Source: Artocarpus heterophyllus
Taxonomy: Eukaryota; Streptophyta; Magnoliopsida; Rosales; Moraceae
DNA: 64,000 nucleotides
NCBI GenBank assembly: GCA_025403435.1
Contig: CM046349.1
Span: forward strand, 19,366,004-19,430,003
Direction: 5' to 3'
The notes beneath the pieces are model-generated. The model saw only the letters and a program-made list of their open reading frames with translations, was not told the origin of the DNA and searched no databases. A program made the translations under genes and the position numbers. Shown piece by piece: positions 34,130 to 46,315 of this stretch (positions within the stretch are counted from its first letter, which is position 1; each line of letters starts with the position of its first letter).

Positions 34130-37100
34130 TGACAGCTGACGAGTAGTCAACAGAAATCTCTCCAAATTTATGGTTGAGATAATTATGTTGATTGAGAAGT
34201 TTAATGTGATTAATTGGTATAATTATGGATTAATTTTATCATTTAAGGAAATAAAATCATTGACTTTTGATTGATTGGTATAGTTTTAAATGGTTTCCTA
34301 TTTTTAGAGGGCAAATTATGGTAAGATGAGATGTTTTGTTTGACTTTCCCTCTTTTCTCTCCATTCTCCATGCAAATTAGTCCAAGAATTAGTCAGAAAA
34401 TTCTAACTTAATTGAGGGCCTTGAAATTTTTTACGTTATCCTCATTCACGAAAATTTTCTTTCTCTCTCTAAGCTTCTGAGACGTTTCTTTTCTCTTCTC
34501 TCTTCTTCTTCACGCTTTCTTCTTGCCTTCTTTTCAATTCTTCCCTGCTAAATATTTCAAAGAAAAAAAATTGAGTTTTCATTGGTTGAATTCAAAAGAA
34601 TTTGAGAAGAATCGTTTTGAGGTAAGGGTTTGTTTTCAGTTTAATTTTTGAAATGAAATTCTTCTTGACATGGGACTGCCATATCTTTCTCTACAAATTT
34701 TGTTTTAATCTAAATTTTTACTATGTTATTCATGTATGAGTTACGCAATGTTCCTCCAAGTTTCAAGTCATTTCAATTTTTTTATGATAAGTTATGAATT
34801 TTCCATCCTCAACCACTCACAGTAAAATATTGCTGTTTGGCTATGATGCATGAAAACGTGATTTATGTTCAAGGGGGTAAATGTACTTTGTTTGCGACGA
34901 AATTTGGGTAGAATTTTCATGTATATGTTATGTTATGGACTGAAAAGTTTGGTAATGTTTTGATGAGTATTTTATGTGTTATGAAATTTTTATTGAAACT
35001 AGGTCAAGAAACTGCTTTGACAGTGTTATTATTGGACTTTTGTATTATGTGATGTTTTATATGTTTAAATGATTTTGTTGATGATGAAATGATTTTATGA
35101 TATTGAAATATATGTTAGTAAGATTTTAGTATGAATTTTAAAATTAAAATATATGTGCTTTAATTGTTAGAAAATATTTTCAAAAGATTACTCACTGCCT
35201 TTCAAACCTAAGTTAGTTTTATTACTGATTTTCAAATGTGTGTTTTGACCTCCTCCGATTTTTTTTTAAGCCAATTTTTGAATATGTTAGGGTTCTATAT
35301 GTCTACTGTATATTTTAATTTTTATAGATTTTTATATGATGTTAGAACCTATTAAATGGACCCGAGAATAAAGTTGTTCACTGCCTTACTATTGCTGGCA
35401 GATATCATGTTTGATATGTATGGTTTGTTTTTAGATACTTAATGTAATTTTTATGACTAAAGAAAAATCATGGTAATATTTTTATGTATTAACTTTACCC
35501 CTGTCAAGTATGGTGCCTAAAGTATGTGTGAATGTTAAGTTTTTAAGTCTTGAATCCATGTAGGTCAGTGAAATGTTAAGTGATGATGATTTTATAGTTT
35601 TGATGATTATGGTTATGGATGCATGTTATGAATTATGTTTGTAAGAGATGTTGAATATGTGAAGTTATATGAATGGATGATTTACTCTATGACTATAAGT
35701 ATTAATTTTTATTTTGTAATTTTAAATGAATATATGGCATGAACACTTTAAGGAACGAGCACATCGAGGCCGCGACGTCGTCAGCAATACATATAAGGTT
35801 AAGTAAGCTAGCTTCTAAGGTAAGTACATTCTCACCTGCAACATGATATGTTATAAAGGTTTGAAAATATGTTCTTGATGATATTTATGATGATTTCCTT
35901 AAAAGGTTTCTTATGAAAGATTTTCATGATTTAAAGTTATGCATGTTTGATTATGGCAAGTTTTAAAGCATGAAAGTTTTATATATATGTATCACCTAAT
36001 AAGTGTTGCACACCAATGTTATGATATGATATGTTATGATGTCATGTTTGGTTTAGGATTAGCTACCCTTTTCCTCTCATGACGGCGCGCCTACTATGAT
36101 GATTATGGTGCAACACTTGGGCCCTTAAGATAAAATGAATAAGTTTTAATAAGGTCAATGTAATGAAAGATATGTTTCTATGAAATTGTGCTTAATGCAC
36201 TATTATGACATGATGATGATGATGATGATGTTTATGAAATGTTTTTAAACTGTGAGAATTATATGAACTTACTAAGCTTTAGCTTATTGAAGTTTATATC
36301 ATCTTGTAGACAAGGGCAAGAAAGTCATGTTAGACATGTATGCTCTAAGGAGTAAAAATGTAATACGTTTTTGGAGATATTTTTATCAATAAAGAATTTA
36401 TTCATTTATATATACCAAATATTGTCCTCTTTACGTTCATATTTGTTGAATGTATGATAAGCAAACAGTAGTCTGAGATTGTTAGTCTAAACCTTAAGAA
36501 TTGGGCATATGATGGGATGATTATGCGAAAGACACAATTCTTAGGGTGACGGTCTAAAACATATGATCCGCAATCGAGGGAATAAAGTTGGGCGCTTTAT
36601 TCATGTAAAGATTGTTATGTTGTCTATATCCCTTTTGGGAGATGGTTTGTCTTGGCCATCGGAGTTGGACTCCATGAATAGAAACATTGGCACGTTGTTA
36701 AAGGTGACGATGTGTTGGATCGGGACATAAAGTGAATTGATTTGGATTAATAATTCTGTCTTGGAAAATCGATTCACTTTAGACAATCATTTGTATTGTA
36801 TCTTAATCCTGAGATGAATAATGGGCCCGTTATCTCGACTTGTGTCTTTTGATGTACCAATGGGTGACTCCCACATCTCTATAGTGGCATGCATGCCGGT
36901 ATGTTGGAGGCATGACTCTTGATAGCGTAGACTTGTTATTCATAGATATGGAATCCATAGCTCCTCTTTAGGAGTGATGATATCCTCTTTTATGCGTTGT
37001 CCTGTAATTGGAAAACTGGAGCGCTCAACCATTTGGATACATAGGTGTAACCAAATGGTATACTATCTTTGGATGATAAGTTTTCTAATGGTGAGACAAT

Positions 37101-37766
37101 GGAACGTAAGATAAAAATAATCGGGAAGGTAAGACAGAACTTGTCCTTAAGCCGATTATGGATGATCATATGGGGATGCGATACACTATGATATGTCATG
37201 GAGACTTAGCTACACAAGCTTCGTAATTCTATAAAGTTTGAGAGTGCAGTTCCAAGCTTTTAGTGGAGTAGTGTTGGAGTTGATAATTGTGAAATGTATA
37301 TCTGGGATATTGGGTTTCATAATTATCATGAGCTTGAACTTTATAGGTCCATTTTGGTCCCCTTTGCTAGCTCACAAAATCCTGTAACGACACGGCGTGC
37401 TTTTCCAATAATTGGTGACTTATGTCAGATTTATCAGATTGTTTTAAAATTTATAAGAATCAAATAATTCATGTCTGTTTATCGGTTGAATTAATTATGT
37501 AAGAAAATTAGTTCAAGATGAACTTGTTGAATTATTGCGTTCGGGTAATTCTTGTCTGTTTATCGGTTGTTTTAATTTTGGACAATTAGAACAAGATAAA
37601 CTTGTAGAATTATTGTGAATTGATTTATTTTCTTAGAGATTATCTTGATAAAGTTTGTTTTGATCAGATATCTTTTCTATTGGGCTATTTGAATCAAAAC
37701 TGAGACTTTATCCTTTAGAATCTCGGGTGGAAAATAAAAGATTCGCGGAGATTTTTTCTTGACAGT

Positions 37767-37842
37767 TCGGTCTGCCGGATGACGTGTTTGGCCTGTCGAA
37801 CTGGCCTGTTTGGCCTGCCTATCAGAAAGTTCGGCCTGCCGA
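37767..37842. repeat. Phased 12-bp motif array in Copia-A 5' LTR
   Basis: TCGGCCTGCCGA-type 12-mers start at 37767, 37788, 37810 and 37831 (steps 21, 22, 21), ending about 120 bp upstream of the TATA box. Two units have lost their first CpG by C to T change compared with the 3' LTR. Confidence 0.88.
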
Positions 37843-37961
37843 CTGACGACAGTTAAGATTACGCGTTTTCACGCGGATCTTATCAGATATTGATCCGAAC
37901 TTGATTCTGTTTCGATTTTTTGAGACCTAATCTGATATGGACTGACCCTAGGACCAATAGG

Positions 37962-37968
37962 TATAAAA
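37962..37968 (+). promoter_or_regulatory. TATA box of the Copia-A LTR promoter
   Basis: TATAAAA in the context CCAATAGGTATAAAAAGGGA. It is at the equivalent place in the 3' LTR (45615) and as TATAAATA in both Copia-B LTRs. Transcription would start about 30 bp downstream. Confidence 0.7.
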
Positions 37969-38366
37969 AGGGAGTGAGTCTAATGATTTACTAAGATCAA
38001 TTTGAGAGATTAAGAGTGATACTCTTCGAGTGAGCATCTGAAAACTCCCTGAGAGCTTTTGTTCACAAATCACGAACACTAGCTTTGGGTTCTCTCTATT
38101 GGTTGGAAGGAGAGTCACCGGTGGAAGAGCTGTACGTGTGAGCCCACACTCACTCCGGTTGTGGATAGAGAATAGCAAAGAAGACCAGTTGGTTGAGGCT
38201 CTTCTGGAACGTTACTTCTCTATACAGGTCGCGGAGGTTCTTCGGTACACTGAGGTTAGTAAGATCTGTTTAATTTATACATATAACATGTCAAACTTGT
38301 GTTTTGGAAAAGTACTCTGATGAAAATTTTTTTTAAAATTCCGCTGCGCACTTTGTTTCCAACAAT

Positions 38367-38379
38367 TGGTATCAGAGCC
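38367..38379 (+). other. Copia-A primer-binding site
   Basis: TGGTATCAGAGCC, canonical complement of the initiator tRNA-Met 3' end, two bases inside the LTR end at 38364. Confidence 0.93.
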
Positions 38380-40012
38380 AAGGTTTTTACATAAATTTGC
38401 AAGTTTGTGATCATGTTATATGCATAAATTTTGTGATCTTAGTCTCTCTATGCTTGAATTGAATTTTATAGAGAGATGGCACTCTAGGTTTCTATATAAT
38501 ATATATATGTTGTCATGGATTATATGGTGAATGTTTATTAATTAATTATGGTTGATTAAATTATTGTTTAATTATTTATTAATTAATTAATACCGGTTAT
38601 GGTTCCTTAGAGGTTAGAATGTGTATCTAGGTTTTTCATGTAATTAGATGACGGACTATCATCTCCGTCTAGGAATTGTTATTTAATTTTTAATTTGTAA
38701 GAATTTTGTAATTAAATAATTATTCGGAGAAGACGGAATGAGAAGTCGGATCTTAAAGATTGATGATGGCGCCTCCAGGTATTTCCTGAGTCTCTAATTT
38801 TATGTTTTTGAATTGTTGAAAATAAAATTGATGAATTGCATTAAAATTGTATTTTCTGGATTAAGGTTTCTTCTGCTCGGTCGGCATGCCGGACCTCACA
38901 GTTCGGCAGGCCGAAGGTCACAAATCGGCAGGCCGGACGTACGGTCCGGCAAGCCGACAGTGGGGCAGAAATTTTGGTGCTCTGCCGGCAGGCCGAACCA
39001 CCATGATCGGCAGACCGATCACCCAGATCGGACTGTCGACCGAGAGCTGCCAGGTGTCCAGAAAAGATGCAATTTTTTCGTTGCAGTTTTAATTTTATTT
39101 TTGGGACATTTTTGAGAAACATTAAATTTGGATATGACCGGAATTATGAAGTGTTCGATTCATACGGGATTGAGGACTTGAAGATGGATATTACATGAAG
39201 AAGGATACAGCTTGAGGATTCAAGGATGAAGAATCGATAAATGTCTCGATTATTCTCTTGTAATCTTAGTTTTCTATTCTCTAGGGTGGAACCATAATAT
39301 TATGGTTATTATTATTATTATGCTTGTAGCTTTGCTTGATTGCTTTGCTTGTCTGCATTATAATATGATTTACCATGTATATTGATAACATGCCATATAG
39401 AATAGGGAGTGCCGCTCATATTAAAATTGTTCATGCATAATTTTAAAATAAAACCTTGACTTCAAAAGATTGAGTGGGAGAAGGTTTTCGAAGAGAGAAC
39501 CTAAGGCCTCCATCGTTGGTCCATAGGAAGAACATGGTGGTCCTGACCCCTAGGAAGAGATTTCTATCATGTACCAGATTGGATCTCTGAAAGGATAAGG
39601 TATTTTAGTATGATTTATGGTTGCACACCCCTAGGTGGTGATTATAAATCATGGATAAAATATTGAAACAGGTGGTTATACACTCACGTTAATTTTATTA
39701 TTAACCTCCCCTAGGAGCTCTATTAATAAAATTAATGGCCAAAGAAACGATTATTAATATATGTTGGATCATACGGGTCCTGGATGGCATATATTAATCA
39801 GGAAGGGATCCGTGTTCCTAATTGAATTTAAGCATGACTCCCCTAGGAGCTTGTTGAATTATGAGTTGGGAATTATCGTTGTAAGGTTGTGATATTTTCA
39901 AGGTTTTGACACATAAACACATTTGTATGATTTTACATGATTGTGTTATCTTACTAAATTATTATATATGTTTGCTTATGTTTGGTATATGATTCTTTAT
40001 TGTAGATTGAAA
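38380..40012 (+). other. Copia-A untranslated leader
   Basis: 1.6 kb between PBS and gag ATG without a supportable gene. It contains the seven-unit phased motif array (38881-39039) and later repeated GGTGG..., CCCCTAGG-flanked segments (39480-39860). Open frames on both strands at 38813-39122 are just the CpG-rich motif array read as codons. Confidence 0.7.
38881..39039. repeat. Phased 12-bp motif array in the Copia-A leader, seven units
   Basis: TCGGCAGGCCGA-type 12-mers start at 38881, 38903, 38925, 38946, then 38985, 39007, 39028 (steps 22, 22, 21, 39, 22, 21). Orientation is opposite to the LTR array. Confidence 0.88.
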
Positions 40013-40860
40013 ATGTCTAAAAACGCTTTATCATCGATACTTGACAAAAACCAATTAACCGGTGAGAACTATAACGATTGGAAACGGAACCTGGACATCG
40101 TCCTTTCCTTTGAGAAACTGAAATATGTACTGACAACTCCTTGTCCTCCCGAGCCTATGGGAGACTCAAGTAATGAGCAATTCCAAGCGTACGATCGCTG
40201 GAAAGATGCTAATGATCAGGCCCGCTGCTATGTTATGGCTAGCATGAACAATGTGCTGCAGGCTCAACATCAGGATTATGAGACTGCAAAGCAGATATTG
40301 GACAATCTTGAGGACATGTTTGGAGGCCAGGCCATAACAAAGCGGCAAGGGGCGCTTTGAAAACTCTAAAACTGTAGACAGAGACCGGGGATATCTGTAA
40401 AGGAGCACATGATGTTGGTCATGGGTTACCTCGCTGAGGCTCAAACCAATGGAGCCGACATCGATGCTGAAACTCAGATGACTATGGTCTTTGAGACTCT
40501 GTCTAAGGAATTTATTCCGTTTAGAGCTACTTTTAATTTGAGCAATAGACGGGATATGACCTTGACAGAACTGATGAAACAGTTACAGGAGTTTGAACTG
40601 CTGATCAGGGAGTCTCCTGCAGGTCGAGAGGCCAATATGGTAGCTGCTTCTGGTTCCAATCCTAACTCTGGGAATGGAAAGAAGCAACGGGCCAAGAGTG
40701 GTAAGTCTTCTATTCCTCTTGCTACCAAGAGCAAGAAGAAGAAGAAGAAGAACCCAAAGAAGCTTAAGTGCTTCTTCTATGGTAAGGTCGGGTATATAAA
40801 GAAGCATTGCAAGGACTTCCTTTCCAAGGGAGGTAGGTGTGATCTTCTATATTTAGAAAC
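40013..40860 (+). pseudogene. Copia-A gag
   Basis: ATG at 40013 opens MSKNALSSILDKNQLTGENY, then NDWKRNLDIVLSFEKLKYVL and MASMNNVLQAQHQDYETAKQ. TGA (40358) and TAA (40367) interrupt the frame, which then continues with EHMMLVMGYLAEAQ and FIPFRATFNLSNRRDMTLTE. Lys-rich linker near 40730-40760. The zinc knuckle (about 40770-40810) reads CFFYGKVGYIKKHC: the second Cys and the His are both Tyr, so it cannot bind zinc normally. Function in an intact element: capsid-like particle and RNA packaging. Confidence 0.9.
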
Positions 40861-42290
40861 TTGTTTGGTTGAGGAATCCAGTGACATCTGGGTCATAGAT
40901 TCCGGTGCAACTAATCATGTTTGTGTTTCTCTGCAGGGATTCAAAGAAACGAGAAGTCTACTTCGTGAAGACTTAACGCTTCGGATGGACGATGGATCCT
41001 TGGTCTCAGCTGGAAGCAGTGGGAGATGTCCATCTTTACTTTGATAATTATAGGAATTTAATTTTGCGAGATTGTTTTTATGTTCCTAAATTTAAAAGGA
41101 ATTTAATTTCTGTATCTTCTTTATTTAAAGACTCCTACGTGGTATCTTTTAATGAAAAAGTGGTGATTCGTAAAAATAAATCTTTTATCTGTTCCTGGAT
41201 GGATGCAAAATAATCTATATTTTATCAAACCTAAGATGGACCTATTGCTTAATGCTGAGATAAATGATAATGACTCAAAAAGACTTAAAACTTCTCACTC
41301 TAATAAGACTTATCTTTGGCATTTGCGCCTTGGCCATATTAACCTGAATAGGATTCAAAGGTTGGTAAGGGATGGACCTTTAAGTCACTTAAAGGTGGAA
41401 TCTATACCTCAATGTGAGTCTTGTTTGGAGGGTAAAATGACCAAAAGACCATACGGGTCTAAGGGCAATAGGGCCGAAGGGGTTCTAGAACTTGTGCATA
41501 GTGATGTTTGCGGACCGATGAACATCCGGGCACGAGGAGGGTATGAGTACTTCGTCACTTTTATTGACGATTACTCAAGATATGGGTATATGTACCTAAT
41601 GCACCACAAAAGCGAAACTTATGATAAGTTCAGGGAGTTTCGGGCTGAAGTGGAAAAGCAATTGGGTAAACCCATAAAGGCACTTCGATCTGATCGAGGT
41701 GGGGAATACCTTTCTGATGAGTTCTTGGGACACTTGTTAGAGAATGAGATTTTATCCCATTTGACTGCACCGGGCACTCCGCAGCAGAATGGCATAGCGG
41801 AGAGAAGGAATAGGACTTTGTTGGACATGATTAGGTCCATGATGAGTTATTCATATTGCCTTTATCCTTTTGGGGATATGCACTACAAACCGCATGTTAT
41901 CTTTTGAACAATGTGCCTTCAAAATCGGTCCCTAAAACTCCTCACGAGTTGTGGACAAGACGGAAGACATCCTTAAACCATATTCGCATTTGGGGATGTC
42001 CAGCTCATGTCCTGTTTAAGGATCCGAATAAGTTGGAAGCACGTTTAGAAGTTTACGTGTTTGTAGGATATCCAAAAGGGACTAAAGGGGGTTATTTTTA
42101 TAACCCAAAGGAAAATAAAGTCGTGGTTTCAACTAATGCAACTCTCCTTGAGGAGAGTTGTATGAACGACTTTAAACCTCGAAGCAAAGTGGTGCTTGAG
42201 GAGTTGAGGGGTGATCCGTTTACTCCAGAGGTTCTGAATGAAACCATTCCTGATCAGTGTAGAAAAACCAAACAAACCTGAACAACAACC
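40861..42290 (+). pseudogene. Copia-A protease and integrase
   Basis: Aspartic protease motif DSGA starts at 40898. The pre-integrase zinc module is HLRLGHINLNRI with CESC (about 41319-41430). The integrase core has Asp at 41503 (HSDVCGP), Asp at 41692 (RSDRGGEY) and Glu at 41800 (NGIAERRN) with 35 residues between the last two, a complete DDE triad. Conserved GTPQQNG is present. Frameshifts near 40935-41030, 41200 and 41850 and a stop at about 42279 break it into pieces. The intact protein would mature the polyprotein and insert the cDNA. Confidence 0.9.
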
Positions 42291-42990
42291 TCAGGGGCTT
42301 CGGCGTAGAGGGAGGATCGGGCGTCAACCTGAGAGGTATATGTTCAATGGGGAAGTCTTTTTGGCTGAACTGGATGAACATGACAGGGATCCTTATACTT
42401 ACGCAGAAGCTATGGAGGATGTTGATTCAAGACTCTGGACAGAGGCCATGAACATAGAGATGAAGTCTATGGAGACTAATCGGGTCTGGGAGCTTGTGGA
42501 TCTTCCCGAATGGGTAAAACCTATAGGGTGTAAATGGATCTACAAGAGAAAAAGGGGAGTGGATGGAAAGGTTGAAACCTTTAAGGCTAGACTGGTAGCT
42601 TAGGGTTATACGCAAAAGGAAGGAATCGATTATGAGGAAACCTTTTCGCCTGTAGCCATGCTTAAGTCCATCCGGATTCTCTTGTCCATAGCTGCCGTTC
42701 TCGACTATGAGATTTGGCAGATGGATGTCAAGACGGCTTTTTTGAATGGCTATCTTGATGAGTCCATTTATATGGAACAACCAGACGGGTTCAAGGTCGC
42801 GGGTCAAGAGGGTAAGGTTTGTAAGCTGCTAAAGTCAATTTATGGACTTAAGCAGGCTTCTCGTTCTTGGAACATAAGATTTGATCAAGTGATCAAGACT
42901 TATGGGTTCTCACAAAATGTGGATGAACCATGTGTTTACAAACACAAAAAGGATAGGAAGGTGGTTTTTTACTGCTCTATGTAGATGACA
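42291..42990 (+). pseudogene. Copia-A reverse transcriptase
   Basis: [20 protein letters not shown] then, after TAG at 42601 (replacing the Lys codon of the usual LVAKGYTQ), [38 protein letters not shown] with catalytic Asp at 42724; [16 protein letters not shown]; and YVDD at 42978-42989. Single-base losses just before and after YVDD (compare Copia-B) shift the frame. The active-site residues themselves are all present. Confidence 0.92.
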
Positions 42991-43965
42991 TTTGCTAATT
43001 GGAAATGACATTGAGGCATTGTCATCGGTCAAATTATGGTTGACCAAACAGTTTGACATGAAAGACTTGGGTGAGGCTAATTTTGTTCTCTGTATCCAGA
43101 TCTTTCGGGATAGGAAGAACAAAATGATAGCTTTGTCACAAGCCGGCTACATAGATAAAATTCTCAGGAGGTTTGCAATGCAGGATTCCAAGAAAGGTGG
43201 GCAACCATCTAGGTCTGGAATTACTCTTTCTAAGAAAGACTCTCCAAAGTCTTATGAGGAAAGAGAATACATGAAGAAGGTGCCTTATGCTTCGGCAGTG
43301 GGTAGTCTCATGTATGCCATGCTTTGCACTCGACCGGATATTAGCTATGCGGTCGGGATTGTGAGTCGATTTCAGGAGGATCCAGGACCGAACCATTGGG
43401 TTGCGGTAAAGCATATTTTCAAGTACCTAAGAAGGACTCGAGGGTATATGCTTGTGTATTCGGGTGAGGATTTAACTCCTCTAGGATACACTGATTCGAA
43501 TTTTCAATCCTGCCTGGATTCTAGGAAATCGACTTCGGGGTTTGTGTTTACTCTAGGTGGCAGTGCCATCAGTTGGAGAAGTGCGAAGCAAGATTGCACT
43601 TCGGATTCAACGATGGAGGCCGAGTATGTGGCGGCTAGTGATGCTTCGAAAGAAGTAGTGTGGCTCCGCAAGTTCCTTGGGGATCTTGAGGTAGTTCCTG
43701 GTATGGATAAGGCGGTATCACTGTACTGTGATAACAGTGCGGTGGTAGCTAATGCTAAGGAACCAAGATTTCACAAGAAGAGTAAGCATATGATCGGAAG
43801 TATCATGTGATAAAGGACTTCGTTGAGAGCGGGCATGTCACGGATGTGCAAGATTGCGTCAGAGGACAATTTAGCTGATCCATTCACGAAGACACTTACT
43901 GGGAGAGTCTTCGAGAGGCATGTGGAAGCTATGGGGATGCGAAATTTGCAGTATTTACTCACTTA
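42991..43965 (+). pseudogene. Copia-A RNase H and pol C-terminus
   Basis: VKLWLTKQFDMKDLGEANFV, ALSQAGYIDKILRRFAMQDS, YASAVGSLMYAMLCTRPDIS (connection region), then the RNase H domain GYTDSNFQSC (Asp at 43493), STSGFVFTLGGSAISWRSAK, MEAEYVAASDASKEVVWLRK and LYCDNSAVVANAKEPRFHKK. A one-base loss at about 43793 shifts the frame before the ENLADPFTK-type tail. Terminal TAG at 43963. Confidence 0.9.
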
Positions 43966-43966
43966 G

Positions 43967-43980
43967 TGCAAGTGGGAGAT
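43967..43980 (+). other. Copia-A polypurine tract
   Basis: TGCAAGTGGGAGAT immediately before the 3' LTR; primes plus-strand cDNA. Same sequence before the Copia-B 3' LTR. Confidence 0.85.
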
Positions 43981-46015
43981 TGTTAGACATGTATGCTCTA
44001 AGGAGTGAAAATGTAATACGTTTTTGGAGACATTTTTATCAATAAAGAATTTATTCATTTATATATACCAAATATTGTCCTCTTTACGTTCATATTTGTT
44101 GAATGTATGATAAGCAAACAGTAGTCTGAGACTGTCAGTCTAAACCTTAAGAATTGGGCATATGATGGGATGATTATGTGGAAGACACAATTCTTAGGGT
44201 GACGGTTTAAAACATATGATCTGCAATCGAGGGAATAAAGTTGGGCGCTTTATTCATGTAAAGATTGTTATGTTGTCTATATCCCTTTTGGGAGATGGTT
44301 TGTCTTGGCCATCGGAGTTGGACTCCATGAATAGAAACATTGGCACGTTGTTAAAGGTGACGATGTATTGGATCGGGACATAAAGTGAATTGATTTGGAT
44401 TAATAATTCTATCTTGGCAAATCGATTCACTTTAAACAATCATTTGTATTGTATCTTAATCCTGAGATGAATAATGGGCCCGTTATCTCGACTTGTGTCT
44501 TTTGATGTACCAATGGGTGACTCCCACATCTCTATAGTGGCATGCATGCCGGTACGTTGGAGGCATGACTCTTGATAGCGTAGACTTGTTATTCATAGAT
44601 ATGGAATCCATAGCTCCTCTTTAGGAGTAATGATATCCTCTTATATGCGTTGTCCTGTAATTGGAAAACTGGAGCGCTCAACCATTTGGATACATAGGTG
44701 TAACCGAATGGTATACTATCTTTGGATGGTAAGTTTTCTAATGGTGAGACAATGGAACGTAAGATAAAAATAATCAGGAAGGTAAGACAGAACTTTGTCC
44801 TTAAGCCGATTATGGATGATCATATGGGGATGCGATACACTATGATATGTCATGGAGACTTAGCTACACGAGCTTCGTAATTCTATAAAGTTTGAGAGTG
44901 CAGCTCCAAGCTTTTAGTGGAGTAGCGTTGGAGTTGATAATTGTGAAATGTATATCTGGGATATTGGGTTTCATAATTATCATGAGCTTGAACTTTATAG
45001 GTCCATTATGGTCCCCTTTGCTAGCTCACAAAATCCTGTAACGACACAGCGTGCTTTTCTAATAATTGGTGACTTATGTCAGATTTATCAGATTGGTTTA
45101 AAATTTATAAGAATCAAATAATTCATGTCTGTTTATCGGTTGAATTAATTATGTAAGAAAATTAGTTCAAGATGAACTTGTTGAATTATTGCGTTTGGGT
45201 AATTCTTGTCTGTTTATCAGTTGTTTTAATTTTGGACAATTAGAACAAGATAAACTTGTAGAATTATTGTGAATTGATTTATTTTCTTAGATATTATCTT
45301 GATAAAGTTTGTTTTGATCAGATATCTTTTCTATTGGGCTATTTGAATCAAAACTGAGACTTTATCTTTAGAATCTCGGGTGGAAAATAAAAGATTCACG
45401 AAGATTTTTTCTCGGCAGTTCAGCCTGCCGGATGACGTGTTCGGCCTGTCGAACTGGCCTGTTCGGCCTGCCTATCAGAAAGTTTGGCCTGCCGACCGAC
45501 GATAGTTAAGATTACACGTTTTCACGCGGATCTTATCAGATATTGATCCGAACTTGATTCTGTTTCAATTTTTTGAGACCTAATCTGATATGGACTGACC
45601 CTAGGACCAATAGGTATAAAAAGGGAGTGAGTCTAATGATTTACTAAGATCAATTTGAGAGATTAAGAGTGATACTCTTCGAGTGAGCATCTGAAAACTC
45701 CCTGAGAGCTTTTGTTCACAAATCACGAACACTAGCTTTGGGTTCTCTCTATTGGTTGGAAGGAGAGTCACCGGTGGAAGAGCTGTACGTGTGAGCCCAC
45801 ACTCACTCCGGTTGTGGATAGAGAATAGCAAAGAAGACCAGTTGGTTGAGGCTCTTCTGGAACGTTACTTCTCTACACAGGTCACGGAGGTTCTTCGGCA
45901 CACTGAGGTTAGTAAGATCTGTTTAATTTATACATATAACATGTCAAACTTGTGTTTTGGAAAATACTCTGATAAAAAATTGTTTAAAATTCCGCTGCGC
46001 ACTTTGTTTCCAACA
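43981..46015 (+). repeat. Copia-A 3' LTR
   Basis: Nearly identical to the 5' LTR. TATA at 45615-45620. Ends TTTCCAACA followed by the duplicated AGTCA. Confidence 0.95.
45420..45495. repeat. Phased 12-bp motif array in Copia-A 3' LTR
   Basis: Units start at 45420, 45441, 45463 and 45484 (steps 21, 22, 21), the same phasing as in the 5' LTR, with more CpGs retained. Confidence 0.88.
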
Positions 46016-46264
46016 AGTCATGGATTAGGCAGAGGATATAAGAAGGCGTGTGAGCATAAGAAAGATGAATTGTAACCAGAAGAATGCCAATGATGCAAGT
46101 TTTATGATATAAGCTATGGTTTATAATTTAGACATATTTATTTGTTATGTTTTAAACATATAAGAACTATGTTTTAATATTTTATTTTATCATTTTAAGA
46201 ATTTGGTCTTCCGCGTTAAACAATGAAGTTTTGATTTTGAAATCCAATTTTTGCAGAGCCTCGG

Positions 46265-46315
46265 ACGGCCTGTCGAAGTCTGACTTCGGCCTGCCGGACA
46301 TATTCGGCCTGCCGA
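46265..46315. repeat. Phased 12-bp motif array in the solo LTR, three units, opposite orientation
   Basis: TCGGCCTGCCGA-type 12-mers start at 46265, 46286 and 46304 (steps 21, 18) in the part of the solo LTR beyond the Copia-A insertion. Confidence 0.8.

Larger units (their letters stand above)
36328..38364 (+). repeat. Copia-A 5' LTR
   Basis: TGTTAGACATGTATGCTC to TTGTTTCCAACA. Includes the phased motif array 37767-37842, a TATA box at 37962-37968 and the transcribed R-U5 part. Four conserved base patches match the three other Copia LTR copies in the window. Confidence 0.95.
36328..46015 (+). mobile_element. Copia-A, younger structurally complete Copia element
   Basis: 5' LTR 36328-38364 (2037 bp), PBS, leader, gag-pol, polypurine tract, 3' LTR 43981-46015 (2035 bp). 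An exact 5-bp duplication AGTCA (36323-36327 and 46016-46020) shows insertion into the solo LTR. By eye the LTRs differ at about 13 of the first ~470 bp, nearly all transitions, so it is clearly younger than Copia-B. It belongs to the same family as B (same leader, gag and pol in order). The coding region has stops and frameshifts, so it is not autonomous as read here. Confidence 0.95.

Noticed and set aside
38099..38320. Open frame conserved in all four Copia LTRs (GGRAVRVSPHSLR..., also near 45752, 47419 and 54306)
   Set aside because: It has no ATG at its start in any copy (TTG or GTG only), lies in the R-U5 leader, and its conservation is explained by the LTRs being copies of each other.
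38813..39122. Overlapping open frames on both strands in the Copia-A leader
   Set aside because: They are the CpG-rich phased motif array read as codons; no Copia-B counterpart frame is kept open.
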